From assembly GCA_028874675.1 (NCBI GenBank), contig JAPPJA010000266.1, positions 1 to 10,811 on the forward strand: 10,811 bases of DNA. The letters are read 5' to 3'. This DNA comes from Chloroflexota bacterium (GTDB lineage Bacteria > Chloroflexota > Dehalococcoidia > Lucifugimonadales > UBA3495). The notes beneath the pieces are model-generated. The model ran no database searches. It was given only the letters and a program-made list of their open reading frames with translations, and had not been told where the DNA came from. This document shows positions 5,834-10,811 of the stretch, one piece after another. Made by a program: the position numbers and the translations under genes. The first letter of the stretch is position 1, and every line of letters starts with the position of its first letter.

Positions 5834-6616
5834 ATGGGCCACAAGACACATCCATACGGGTTCCGGTTGGGCATAATCAAGGACTGGAAGACGCATTGGT
5901 ACGCCAACAACGCGACCAATTACCGTAACCTGGTGCTTGAGGACCTCAAGCTCCGGAACACCGTTCACGGTGAGTACCGCGGTTTCTCCGACGCGGGCAT
6001 TTCCAAGGTCGAAATCGACCGGGGAGCGCAGGACACGGTAATCAACATCCACTCGGCACGGCCGGGAATACTGATCGGTCGGGATGGCGAACGGGTGAAG
6101 AACCTGCGCAGCAAGCTGGAGGGGATAACCCGACGCCGGGTGCAGTTGAACATTGTTGAAATTGAACAGCCAGAGCTGGACCCTTACCTCGTAGGCCGCA
6201 ATATTGCCGACCAGCTCCAGCGCCGGGTTGCCTACCGGCGGGCCATGCGGCAGGCGGCGCAAAGAGCAATGCAGGCCGGCGCTCAGGGCATCAAGATCAT
6301 CGCCAAGGGCCGCATATCCGGCGCGGAAATCGCCCGTACCGAAAAGCTGATGATGGGCCAGGTGCCGCTGCACACGCTGCGGGCGGACATTGATTATGCC
6401 CTGGCGGAAGCGGCAACGGCCATGGGCCGCATCGGCATCAAGGTCTGGATCTACAAGGGCGAGATACTGCCGCCGGCTCCTGAAATAGTCGAGGAACTGG
6501 AGACCATTGAAGTCAGGGTCGAATCGGGACCCGATGATGAAGATATGACCGAGGCCATCGCGGACGATGTGATCGACGGAGTGGCCACCAGGGGGGCATT
6601 CGATGTTGCAACCTAA
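5834..6616 (+). CDS. rpsC: Small ribosomal subunit protein S3 (uS3), acidic C-terminal tail
   Basis: 260 residues, longer than the common 210-235. S3 lies at the mRNA entry tunnel of the 30S subunit and, with S4 and S5, contributes to mRNA unwinding. The N-terminus MGHKTHPYGFRLGI is typical. A type II KH domain carries the GxxG loop as GRDG (82-85). The C-terminal S3 domain includes RRVAYRRAMRQ (130-140), SGAEIARTE (162-170) and VPLHTLRADIDYALAEA (177-193). Positions aligned with E. coli Arg131, Arg132 and Lys135 are Arg135, Arg136 and Arg139, so the charge is kept. From about residue 213 a tail of some 48 residues has around 15 Asp/Glu and only two Arg. The ATG at 5834 follows GGAGG at 5821-5825. 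The end overlaps rplP by 14 bases. Confidence 0.98.
   Translation: MGHKTHPYGFRLGIIKDWKTHWYANNATNYRNLVLEDLKLRNTVHGEYRGFSDAGISKVEIDRGAQDTVINIHSARPGILIGRDGERVKNLRSKLEGITRRRVQLNIVEIEQPELDPYLVGRNIADQLQRRVAYRRAMRQAAQRAMQAGAQGIKIIAKGRISGAEIARTEKLMMGQVPLHTLRADIDYALAEAATAMGRIGIKVWIYKGEILPPAPEIVEELETIEVRVESGPDDEDMTEAIADDVIDGVATRGAFDVAT
6590..6596 (+). promoter_or_regulatory. rplP ribosome binding site inside rpsC
   Basis: AGGGGGG lies in the last codons of rpsC, six bases before the rplP ATG at 6603. It supports the overlapping start at 6603 as the true one. Confidence 0.75.
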
Positions 6617-7037
6617 AAGGACCAAGTACCGAAAGATGGGTCGGGGCCGCCGCAAGGGAATGGCCACCACCGGCAACAGTGTCCATTTCGGCGAGTACGG
6701 TCTGAAGGCCATGGGCGCCGAGTGGATTACGGCCCGCCAGATTGAGTCGGCCCGTGTCGCCATCACCCGCCATCTGCAGCGGGGCGGACAGGTGTGGATT
6801 CGGGTATTTCCCGACAAGCCCGTCAGCAAGAAGCCGGCCGAGGTCCGAATGGGTGGAGGCAAGGCAGCCAACGACCACTGGGTGGCGGTGGTAAAGCCCG
6901 GACGCATCCTGTTCGAAGTTGGCGGAGTTCCCGGCAACCAGGCCGTCGAGGCCCTGCGCCTGGCCTCCCACAAGTTGCCCATCCCCACCAAGACGGTACA
7001 GCGCGATCAGATTGCCGCCAGTCTTGGCAGCCGATAG
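6603..7037 (+). CDS. rplP: Large ribosomal subunit protein L16 (uL16)
   Basis: 144 residues, normal length. L16 joins late in 50S assembly and helps position the acceptor arm of A-site tRNA. The N-terminus MLQPKRTKYRKMGRGRRKG, VHFGEYGLKA (27-36), the segment ITRHLQRGGQVWIRVFPDKP (54-73) and WVAVVKPGRILFEVGGV are diagnostic. The residue aligned with the E. coli L16 arginine that is hydroxylated (Arg81) is present as Arg82 in EVRMGGGKA. The following loop reads GGGKA where GKGKG or GSGKG is usual, a small departure. It overlaps rpsC by 14 bases and uses an ATG with AGGGGGG in front. rpmC follows after 20 bases. Confidence 0.98.
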   Translation: MLQPKRTKYRKMGRGRRKGMATTGNSVHFGEYGLKAMGAEWITARQIESARVAITRHLQRGGQVWIRVFPDKPVSKKPAEVRMGGGKAANDHWVAVVKPGRILFEVGGVPGNQAVEALRLASHKLPIPTKTVQRDQIAASLGSR

Positions 7038-7057
7038 GTTCAAGGTAGCAGCACGCA

Positions 7058-7255
7058 ATGGAAATTAACGAAATACGCTCCCTGACAAACGACCAGTTGT
7101 CCGAGGAACTGAGCAAAACCTACCGGGAGTTGATGAACCTGCGTTTCAGGGCAGCAACGAACCAGTTGGTGGACACCAATCAACCCAAAAAGACACGCAA
7201 GGACATCGCCCGCCTGCTTACGGTCATGCGAGAGCGCAACATTACGGTGAATTAA
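7058..7255 (+). CDS. rpmC: Large ribosomal subunit protein L29 (uL29)
   Basis: 65 residues, normal length for this two-helix protein. L29 sits beside L23 near the exit tunnel. The sequence has EIRSLTNDQLSEEL, then the signature ELMNLRFRAATNQL (24-37) and a C-terminal helix KTRKDIARLLTVMRER. The ATG at 7058 has only a weak AAGGT (7042-7046) upstream. It lies between rplP and rpsQ as in most S10 operons, and rpsQ starts two bases after its stop. Confidence 0.97.
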   Translation: MEINEIRSLTNDQLSEELSKTYRELMNLRFRAATNQLVDTNQPKKTRKDIARLLTVMRERNITVN

Positions 7256-7257
7256 GT

Positions 7258-7635
7258 ATGTCAAAAGAAATGCGAAAGATTCGCACCGGCGAAGTGGTCC
7301 GCACCAGCATGGACCACACGGCCGTGGTGGAAACGGTCTGGAAGCAGCGCCACCGCATCTACCGGAAGCAGATGAGGCGGGTAACCCGTTTCTACGTCCA
7401 CGATCCTATGGACCAGTGCCGGGTTGGCGATACGGTCCGCATCCAGGAAACCCGTCCAATATCGAAGACCAAGCACTGGCGTCTCCTGGAAATTCTCCAG
7501 CGGCGGCAGGTGGCGGAGGTCCGGCCTATTGAGCTGGAAACGGACCTGGATGCCGAAATCACCGGCCAGGCCGAGGAGGCGGAGGAAGTGGCGGTGGTCC
7601 AGATGGCCGATGACGGAGGGGATTCCGAAGAATGA
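7258..7635 (+). CDS. rpsQ: Small ribosomal subunit protein S17 (uS17), acidic C-terminal tail
   Basis: 125 residues, about 40 more than the usual 80-90. S17 is a primary 16S rRNA binding protein with an OB fold, at the lower body of the 30S subunit. The core is clear: GEVVRTSMDHTAVVETV (11-27), RRVTRFYVHDP (40-50), CRVGDTVRIQETRPISKTKHWRL (54-76). The core ends near LEILQRR (77-83). The remaining tail to residue 125 contains about 15 Asp/Glu and one Arg, with no recognisable domain. The ATG at 7258 has only a weak GGTGA before it and starts two bases after rpmC. The stop overlaps the rplN start by four bases (ATGA), and the tail codons carry the rplN binding site. Confidence 0.97.
   Translation: MSKEMRKIRTGEVVRTSMDHTAVVETVWKQRHRIYRKQMRRVTRFYVHDPMDQCRVGDTVRIQETRPISKTKHWRLLEILQRRQVAEVRPIELETDLDAEITGQAEEAEEVAVVQMADDGGDSEE
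7616..7622 (+). promoter_or_regulatory. rplN ribosome binding site inside rpsQ
   Basis: GGAGGGG sits nine bases before the rplN ATG (7632), within the codons of the S17 acidic tail. The site and the ATGA overlap indicate translational coupling across the S10/spc boundary. Confidence 0.75.
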
Positions 7636-8000
7636 TTCAGACATATACTCGACTCAATGTGGCGGATAACAGCGGCGCGAAGTTGATCCGGCTGATTAAC
7701 ATCCCCGGCGCCAGCAAGCGAAAGTACGCCAAGGTGGGAGACGTGATCGTCTGCACCGTCCGCGAGGCCGTCCCCAATTCGCCGGTTCGAAAGGGCACGG
7801 TGGTCAAGGCCGTGGTCGTGCGCCAGGCCCAGGCGTTGCTCAGGCCCGACGGGACTTACATCAAGTTTGACGACAACGCCGCAGTTATCATCCAGGATAA
7901 CCTGATGCCCCGGGGCACCCGCATATTTGGACCTGTTGCCCGCGAACTGCGAGACAAGGGCTTTATGCGTATAGTCTCCCTTGCGCCGGAGGTGGTCTGA
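7632..8000 (+). CDS. rplN: Large ribosomal subunit protein L14 (uL14)
   Basis: 122 residues, the standard length. L14 lies at the subunit interface, forms an intersubunit bridge with the 30S subunit, and is the target of the silencing factor RsfS in other bacteria. The sequence runs MIQTYTRLNVADNSGAK, GDVIVCTVREAVPNSPVRKG (36-55), DGTYIKFDDNAAVII (73-87) and GTRIFGPVARELR (95-107), all typical. It overlaps rpsQ by four bases and rplX by one. It is the first gene of the spc block and here has no promoter or gap separating it from the S10 block. Confidence 0.99.
   Translation: MIQTYTRLNVADNSGAKLIRLINIPGASKRKYAKVGDVIVCTVREAVPNSPVRKGTVVKAVVVRQAQALLRPDGTYIKFDDNAAVIIQDNLMPRGTRIFGPVARELRDKGFMRIVSLAPEVV
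7988..7995 (+). promoter_or_regulatory. rplX ribosome binding site inside rplN
   Basis: GGAGGTGG lies four bases upstream of the rplX ATG at 8000, which shares one base with the rplN TGA (TGATG). This supports the chosen start. Confidence 0.8.
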
Positions 8001-8320
8001 TGAATATACGGGCAGGGGACGACGTGCTGGTGATTGCCGGCAAGGAGAAGGGCAAGACCGGCAGGGTTGCCCGGAGCCTGACGGAACAGAACCGGGTTGT
8101 TGTTGACGGTGTCAATATCATCACCCGTCACATCAAGCCGCGGCCTGGGCTGCGCCAGGCGGGTCGCATTCAAATTGAGGCGCCCATTCACATTTCCAAT
8201 GTCATGTTGATTTGTAACAAGTGCAGCCAGCCCATTCGAGCCAAGTCGGTTTCCCTGGAAACGGGCCAGCGGGTCAGGGGCTGCCCCAAGTGCAAGGAAG
8301 TGTTAGACGATGCCCGATAA
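8000..8320 (+). CDS. rplX: Large ribosomal subunit protein L24 (uL24), zinc-ribbon form
   Basis: 106 residues, normal for the form with a C-terminal zinc ribbon. L24 is an assembly initiator that binds the 5' region of 23S rRNA near the exit tunnel. The KOW motif is at the N-terminus: AGDDVLVIAGKEKGKTGRV (5-23), followed by VVDGVNIITRHIKP (34-47). Four cysteines at 72, 75, 95 and 98 (CNKC and CPKC) make a probable zinc site, which many proteobacterial L24 proteins lack. The start overlaps the rplN stop by one base. The end overlaps the rplE start by 11 bases. Confidence 0.98.
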   Translation: MNIRAGDDVLVIAGKEKGKTGRVARSLTEQNRVVVDGVNIITRHIKPRPGLRQAGRIQIEAPIHISNVMLICNKCSQPIRAKSVSLETGQRVRGCPKCKEVLDDAR

Positions 8321-8999
8321 CGAACAGGAACCCCAGGTGGAAAACACGGGGGACGAGGAACAACAGGAAGCTCCCCGCCAGCAGCGCCAGCCCCGGAGAG
8401 GCAGGGCCGGCGCGACGGCTGAAGCCGAGCCTCCTTCCGCCCCTTCGGTTCCCTATCCACGCCTGCTGGATACCTACCGGAATGAAATTGTGCCGGCCAT
8501 GATGTCAGAGTTCGGCTTCAACAACACGATGCGGGTTCCCAGAATCCAGAAGATTGTCGTGAACATCGGTTTGGGAGAAGCGCTGACCAACGGGCGAGCC
8601 ATGGAAGCGGCCACCCGGGACCTGACCATCATCACCGGCCAGAAGCCCATTATCACCCGGGCCCGAAAGTCCATAGCGGGATTCAAGCTTCGCGCGGGAA
8701 ACCCCATCGGCACCTGCGTAACCCTGAGAGGGGCGCGCATGTACCACTTCCTGGACCGGCTGATTAACACGGCCCTCCCCCGTATCCGCGACTTCCGGGG
8801 GATTTCCAGGCGGGGCTTTGACGGCCGGGGCAATTTCTCCCTAGGTATTCGGGAGCAGATTATTTTTCCCGAGATCGACTATAACCAGATAGACCGGTTC
8901 CAGGGCCTGCAGGTGACCATCATCACCACCGCACAGGACGATGCCGAATCGATCCGGCTCCTGGAGTTGTTCGGGATGCCCTTCATTCGGGCTGAGTAG
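8310..8999 (+). CDS. rplE: Large ribosomal subunit protein L5 (uL5), N-terminal extension
   Basis: 229 residues, against about 180 usually. L5 binds 5S rRNA with L18 and builds the central protuberance, touching P-site tRNA and S13. The core starts near residue 50 (PRLLDTYRNEIVPAMMSEF) and includes VPRIQKIVVNIGLGEA (76-91), TGQKPIITRARKSIAGFKLR (109-128), PRIRDFRG (157-164) and REQIIFPEIDY (181-191). The first 48 residues are extra: an acidic, Gln-rich block (1-20), an Arg/Gln block (23-32) and an Ala/Glu/Pro stretch. I accept the ATG at 8310 because AAGGAAGTG (8294-8302) is well placed and the frame has no ATG, GTG or TTG between codon 10 (a GTG) and the core. It overlaps rplX by 11 bases. 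Confidence 0.95.
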   Translation: MPDNEQEPQVENTGDEEQQEAPRQQRQPRRGRAGATAEAEPPSAPSVPYPRLLDTYRNEIVPAMMSEFGFNNTMRVPRIQKIVVNIGLGEALTNGRAMEAATRDLTIITGQKPIITRARKSIAGFKLRAGNPIGTCVTLRGARMYHFLDRLINTALPRIRDFRGISRRGFDGRGNFSLGIREQIIFPEIDYNQIDRFQGLQVTIITTAQDDAESIRLLELFGMPFIRAE

Positions 9000-9022
9000 A
9001 AAGCAACGCATCGCGGGGCCCA

Positions 9023-9028
9023 GAGGAG
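9023..9028 (+). promoter_or_regulatory. rpsN ribosome binding site that selects a TTG start
   Basis: GAGGAG is five bases upstream of TTG at 9034. The next in-frame ATG (9049) is 20 bases away, which is too far, so this site favours the TTG. Confidence 0.8.
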
Positions 9029-9033
9029 ATACC

Positions 9034-9219
9034 TTGGCAAAGAAATCAATGATTCAAAAGTGGATGCGGGAACCCAAGTTTCCCGTGCGTCAGCACAACC
9101 GCTGCAACCGCTGCGGCAGGCCCAGGGCCTACATCCGGTATTTCGGAATCTGCCGCATTTGCTTCCGGCAATTGGCCCTCACGGGAGAACTTCCGGGCAT
9201 CAGGAAGGCCAGCTGGTAA
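9034..9219 (+). CDS. rpsN: Small ribosomal subunit protein S14, zinc type (uS14)
   Basis: 61 residues from a TTG start, exactly the length of the short zinc-binding S14 (type Z). S14 helps assemble the 30S head next to S3 and S10. The translation begins MAKKSMIQKWMREPKF and has cysteines at 24, 27, 40 and 43 (CNRC, CRIC), then FRQLALTGELPGIRKASW. The family normally begins MAKKS, so the TTG at 9034 fits better than the ATG at 9049, which would lose five conserved residues. GAGGAG lies five bases upstream. The gene is 34 bases after rplE and 54 bases before rpsH, the largest gap in the window. With L24, this gives two zinc-dependent ribosomal proteins. Confidence 0.96.
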   Translation: MAKKSMIQKWMREPKFPVRQHNRCNRCGRPRAYIRYFGICRICFRQLALTGELPGIRKASW

Positions 9220-9273
9220 GCCAGACCTTCCCCATCCCGCGCTAAAGCTGCATTTTCAGGAGATTTACGAAAA

Positions 9274-9672
9274 ATGCCGGTCAATGACCCAGTCGCCGAC
9301 ATGCTGACACGGATTCGGAACGGGATACACGCCCGCCACGAATCGGTGCTGGTTCCCCACTCCAAGCTCAAGGCTTCGGTAGCCACCATCCTAAAGGAAC
9401 AGGGCTACATCAGGGATTTTGACATGCCCCGGGGCCACCAGTTTCCCACCATGCGGGTGCACCTGGCATACCGCACGGGCCGGGAACCGGTCATTACGGG
9501 ACTCAAGCGGGTCAGCAAGCCCGGCCTGCGGGTTTACGTGGGCAAGGGCGAGATCCCCCGCGTTTACGGCGGGCTGGGCGTGGCGATTCTGTCCACGTCC
9601 CAGGGCGTAATGACGGGCCGCCGGGCCTGGCGACTTGGCATAGGAGGAGAGTTGCTCTGTTATGTCTGGTAG
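9274..9672 (+). CDS. rpsH: Small ribosomal subunit protein S8 (uS8)
   Basis: 132 residues, normal length. S8 is a primary binder of the 16S central domain; in E. coli it also represses the spc operon by binding its mRNA. The sequence begins MPVNDPVADMLTRIRNG and includes PHSKLKASVATILKEQGYI (28-46), RVSKPGLRVYV (79-89), the ILSTSQGVMT motif (105-114) and the ending GGELLCYVW. The ATG at 9274 has AGGAG (9258-9262) 11 bases upstream, a rather long spacing. I did not find a clear S8-type binding site in the nearby mRNA. The 3' end overlaps the rplF start by 11 bases. Confidence 0.98.
   Translation: MPVNDPVADMLTRIRNGIHARHESVLVPHSKLKASVATILKEQGYIRDFDMPRGHQFPTMRVHLAYRTGREPVITGLKRVSKPGLRVYVGKGEIPRVYGGLGVAILSTSQGVMTGRRAWRLGIGGELLCYVW
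9642..9650 (+). promoter_or_regulatory. rplF ribosome binding site for the upstream start
   Basis: AGGAGGAGA inside the end of rpsH precedes the ATG at 9662 by about 11-14 bases, depending on which GGAG pairs. The spacing is long but the match is strong. Confidence 0.6.
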
Positions 9673-10252
9673 CACCATAGATCGAGAACAACCGGAGGGG
9701 CGAACCCTTTCCCGTATCGGCCGCAAGCCGATTCCCATACCCAGTGGGGTAGAGGTTGAAGTCCGTTACGGTGGCGTTACAGTGAAGGGACCCCTGGGGA
9801 CGCTGGAGCAGGACTACCATCCCGAAGTCAGCGTCAAGCTGGAGGATGGACAGGTCCTGGTGGAACGAATGTCGGAGCGGAAGTTCCATCATTCCCTGCA
9901 CGGACTTACCCGCAGTCTGATCGCCAACGCCATCGTCGGGGTGACGGACGGGTACACCAAGACCCTGGAACTTATGGGTGTGGGCTACCGTGTCCAGCAG
10001 TCCGGTGACGGCATTGTACTGAACGTGGGTTACAGCCACCCGGTTGAGATAATGCCCCGCCCGGGTGTGACCATGGAAGTTGAAGGCAACAACCGGGTCC
10101 ATGTCCGCGGCATCGACAAGCAGAAGGTCGGTGAAGTGGCCGCCCAGGTCCGCAAGGTGCGGCCGCCCAACGCCTACAAGGAAAAGGGCATCCGGTACCA
10201 GGGCGAGGTGCTTCACTTCAAGCCTGGCAAGGCCGCAGCCCGCAAGGCTTAA
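9662..10252 (+). CDS. rplF: Large ribosomal subunit protein L6 (uL6), shifted start
   Basis: 196 residues from the ATG at 9662, about 15 more than usual. L6 sits near the factor-binding region at the base of the L7/L12 stalk. The family sequence begins at residue 16 (LSRIGRKPIPIPSGV) where other L6 proteins have MSRIGRKPI, and continues with VKGPLGTLEQ (41-50), GVGYRVQ (106-112), GYSHPVEI (123-130) and RPPNAYKEKGIRYQGE (167-182). Residue 16 is encoded by CTT (9707), which is not a recognised start, although GGAGGGG (9694-9700) lies six bases before it. The frame offers no ATG, GTG or TTG between 9665 and 9707, so 9662 is the best start. It overlaps rpsH by 11 bases. The 3' end carries an inverted repeat. 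Confidence 0.94.
   Translation: MSGSTIDREQPEGRTLSRIGRKPIPIPSGVEVEVRYGGVTVKGPLGTLEQDYHPEVSVKLEDGQVLVERMSERKFHHSLHGLTRSLIANAIVGVTDGYTKTLELMGVGYRVQQSGDGIVLNVGYSHPVEIMPRPGVTMEVEGNNRVHVRGIDKQKVGEVAAQVRKVRPPNAYKEKGIRYQGEVLHFKPGKAAARKA
9694..9700 (+). promoter_or_regulatory. Internal Shine-Dalgarno in front of the usual L6 start position
   Basis: GGAGGGG lies six bases upstream of codon 16 of rplF, the position of the initiator Met in ordinary L6 proteins. That codon is CTT here, so the site has no standard start to serve. Confidence 0.5.
10220..10250 (+). repeat. Hairpin at the 3' end of rplF
   Basis: AAGCCT (10220-10225) pairs with AGGCTT (10245-10250); inside it GC (10227-10228) pairs with GC (10242-10243) and GGC (10231-10233) with GCC (10238-10240), around a CGCA loop. 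This makes 11 base pairs with small internal loops and reaches the first base of the stop codon. The following bases are only mildly T-rich, so a terminator is not supported. Confidence 0.45.
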
Positions 10253-10297
10253 CTTATAGTCGCCCAATTCGCTTTTCCTCGGAGTCGTATTCAGGAT

Positions 10298-10654
10298 ATG
10301 CCCAGAGACAGAAAATCGAGAAAATTGAGGAATGTCCGGCACCGTCGGGTAAGAAAGAAGGTGTCGGGCAACCCGGAACAGCCCCGACTGTGCGTCTTTC
10401 GCAGCCTGCGATCGATTTACGCGCAGATTATTGACGATACCGCGGGAACAACCCTGGTAGCCGCTTCCAGCCGAGAGGCGGAGCAGGCAACCGGCCCCAA
10501 GACAGCCGTCTCGACAGCTGTGGGCAGTCTCCTGGCCCAGCGGGCCAGGGAGCAGGGTATTACCCGGGTCGTCTTCGACCGGGGCGGCTACAAATACCAC
10601 GGCCGGGTTAAGGCGCTGGCCGAAGCAGCACGCGAAGGAGGTCTTCAGTTCTGA
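10298..10654 (+). CDS. rplR: Large ribosomal subunit protein L18 (uL18)
   Basis: 118 residues, normal length. L18 binds 5S rRNA together with L5 and joins it to the central protuberance. The basic N-terminus (RKSRKLRNVRHRRVRKKVSG) is the 5S-binding tail, followed by QPRLCVFRSLRSIYAQIIDD (28-47) and the signature ITRVVFDRGGYKYHGRVKALAEAAREGGL (88-116). The start at 10298 is set by family length; upstream sites are poor (AGGA at 10293-10296 is too close, GGAG at 10281-10284 rather far). It follows rplF after 45 bases with no gene between. Its TGA shares one base with the rpsE ATG. Confidence 0.97.
   Translation: MPRDRKSRKLRNVRHRRVRKKVSGNPEQPRLCVFRSLRSIYAQIIDDTAGTTLVAASSREAEQATGPKTAVSTAVGSLLAQRAREQGITRVVFDRGGYKYHGRVKALAEAAREGGLQF
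10635..10642 (+). promoter_or_regulatory. Strong rpsE ribosome binding site inside rplR
   Basis: AAGGAGGT is a full eight-base match to the usual anti-Shine-Dalgarno, 11 bases before the rpsE ATG at 10654. It is the strongest such site in the window. Confidence 0.8.
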
Positions 10655-10811
10655 TGGTAAGCAGCACGGCTAACAGACCTCGACCCAATCGGCCACCCCG
10701 GGAACGAGAAGAGGACCCGTCAGGCTTTACCGAACGGGTCGTCTATACCCGCCGCATTGCCAAGGTAGTCAAAGGCGGTCGCCGCCTGCGCTTCAATGCC
10801 CTGGTGGTGGT
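10654..10811 (+). CDS. rpsE: Small ribosomal subunit protein S5 (uS5), N-terminal part
   Basis: The gene runs off the window; 52 complete codons are seen. S5 lies at the mRNA entry side of the 30S subunit with S3 and S4 and affects decoding accuracy. The family region begins at about residue 25: FTERVVYTRRIAKVVKGGRR, then LRFNALVVV, matching the start of the S5 double-stranded RNA-binding-like domain. In E. coli the VKGGR segment starts around residue 25, here near residue 39, so the N-terminus is some 14 residues longer and rich in Arg, Pro and Glu. The ATG overlaps the rplR TGA by one base (TGATG) and has AAGGAGGT 11 bases upstream. The normal order rplF-rplR-rpsE continues. Confidence 0.95.
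   Translation, partial: MVSSTANRPRPNRPPREREEDPSGFTERVVYTRRIAKVVKGGRRLRFNALVV

Noticed and set aside
5606..6991. 461-codon open frame on the minus strand over rplV, rpsC and rplP
   Set aside because: It is antisense to three clearly conserved ribosomal genes; open antisense frames of this length are expected from the GC-rich codon bias, and its translation shows no recognisable family.
8277..8287. GGGG-CTG-CCCC stem near the end of rplX
   Set aside because: Four base pairs inside conserved zinc-ribbon codons (GCPKC); explained by the protein sequence.
9049..9219. ATG at 9049 as the start of rpsN
   Set aside because: It would remove five residues (MAKKS) conserved in the family, and the GAGGAG site is placed for the TTG at 9034.
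9213..9224. CTGG-TAAG-CCAG hairpin with the rpsN stop in its loop
   Set aside because: Only four base pairs and no T-run; too short to claim.
10253..10262. TATAGT (10255-10260) as a -10 box for rplR-rpsE
   Set aside because: No -35-like hexamer lies 16-18 bases upstream; that position is GC-rich coding sequence of rplF.
9512..10600. 362-codon minus-strand open frame over rpsH, rplF and rplR
   Set aside because: Antisense to three conserved genes, with no domain I can identify.
1..10811. CRISPR array, insertion sequence, tRNA, phage or defence genes
   Set aside because: None seen: the window is filled by conserved translation genes in standard order with no gap above 54 bases.

Overview
This window is a bacterial ribosomal-protein superoperon: the end of the str cluster (rpsG, fusA), the whole S10 cluster (rpsJ to rpsQ), and most of the spc cluster (rplN to the start of rpsE). 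All 21 genes lie on the + strand. They read in the order rpsG(partial)-fusA-rpsJ-rplC-rplD-rplW-rplB-rpsS-rplV-rpsC-rplP-rpmC-rpsQ-rplN-rplX-rplE-rpsN-rpsH-rplF-rplR-rpsE(partial). The largest gap is 54 bases. I see no convincing promoter or intrinsic terminator, so the stretch looks like the interior of one long transcript.

The sequence is GC-rich. It has strong Shine-Dalgarno sites, a zinc-ribbon L24 and a short zinc-type S14. The S10 variant carries a PTHIRRFCVIRGPHV segment, and tuf is missing between fusA and rpsJ. I read this as a Chloroflexota-like bacterium, possibly of the Dehalococcoidia/SAR202 side. That placement is from memory of protein flavour, not from a search.

Layout: 1-164 is the S7 C-terminus. 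208-2289 encodes elongation factor G. 2332-7635 is the S10 cluster (S10, L3, L4, L23, L2, S19, L22, S3, L16, L29, S17). 7632-10811 is the spc cluster (L14, L24, L5, S14, S8, L6, L18, S5). Many junctions are tightly coupled (0 to 4 bases apart, or overlapping by 1, 4, 11 or 14 bases), so translational coupling is likely. A few junctions have gaps of 33-54 bases, and several of those have an inverted repeat at or just before the upstream stop codon.

The products work together: EF-G drives translocation, and the rest build both ribosomal subunits. L2, L3, L4 and L16 lie around the peptidyl-transferase centre, L4, L22 and L23 along or at the exit tunnel, S3, S5 and S10 on the small subunit, and L5 and L18 at the central protuberance.

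I found no new system. The observations worth a second look are modest: non-standard tails on S3, S17, L4, L5, L6 and S5; an L6 start that appears to have moved upstream, leaving a well-placed Shine-Dalgarno in front of a CTT codon; a 16-bp near-perfect tandem duplication across the rplC stop; hairpins at the 3' ends of fusA, rplC and rplF; and the missing tuf.
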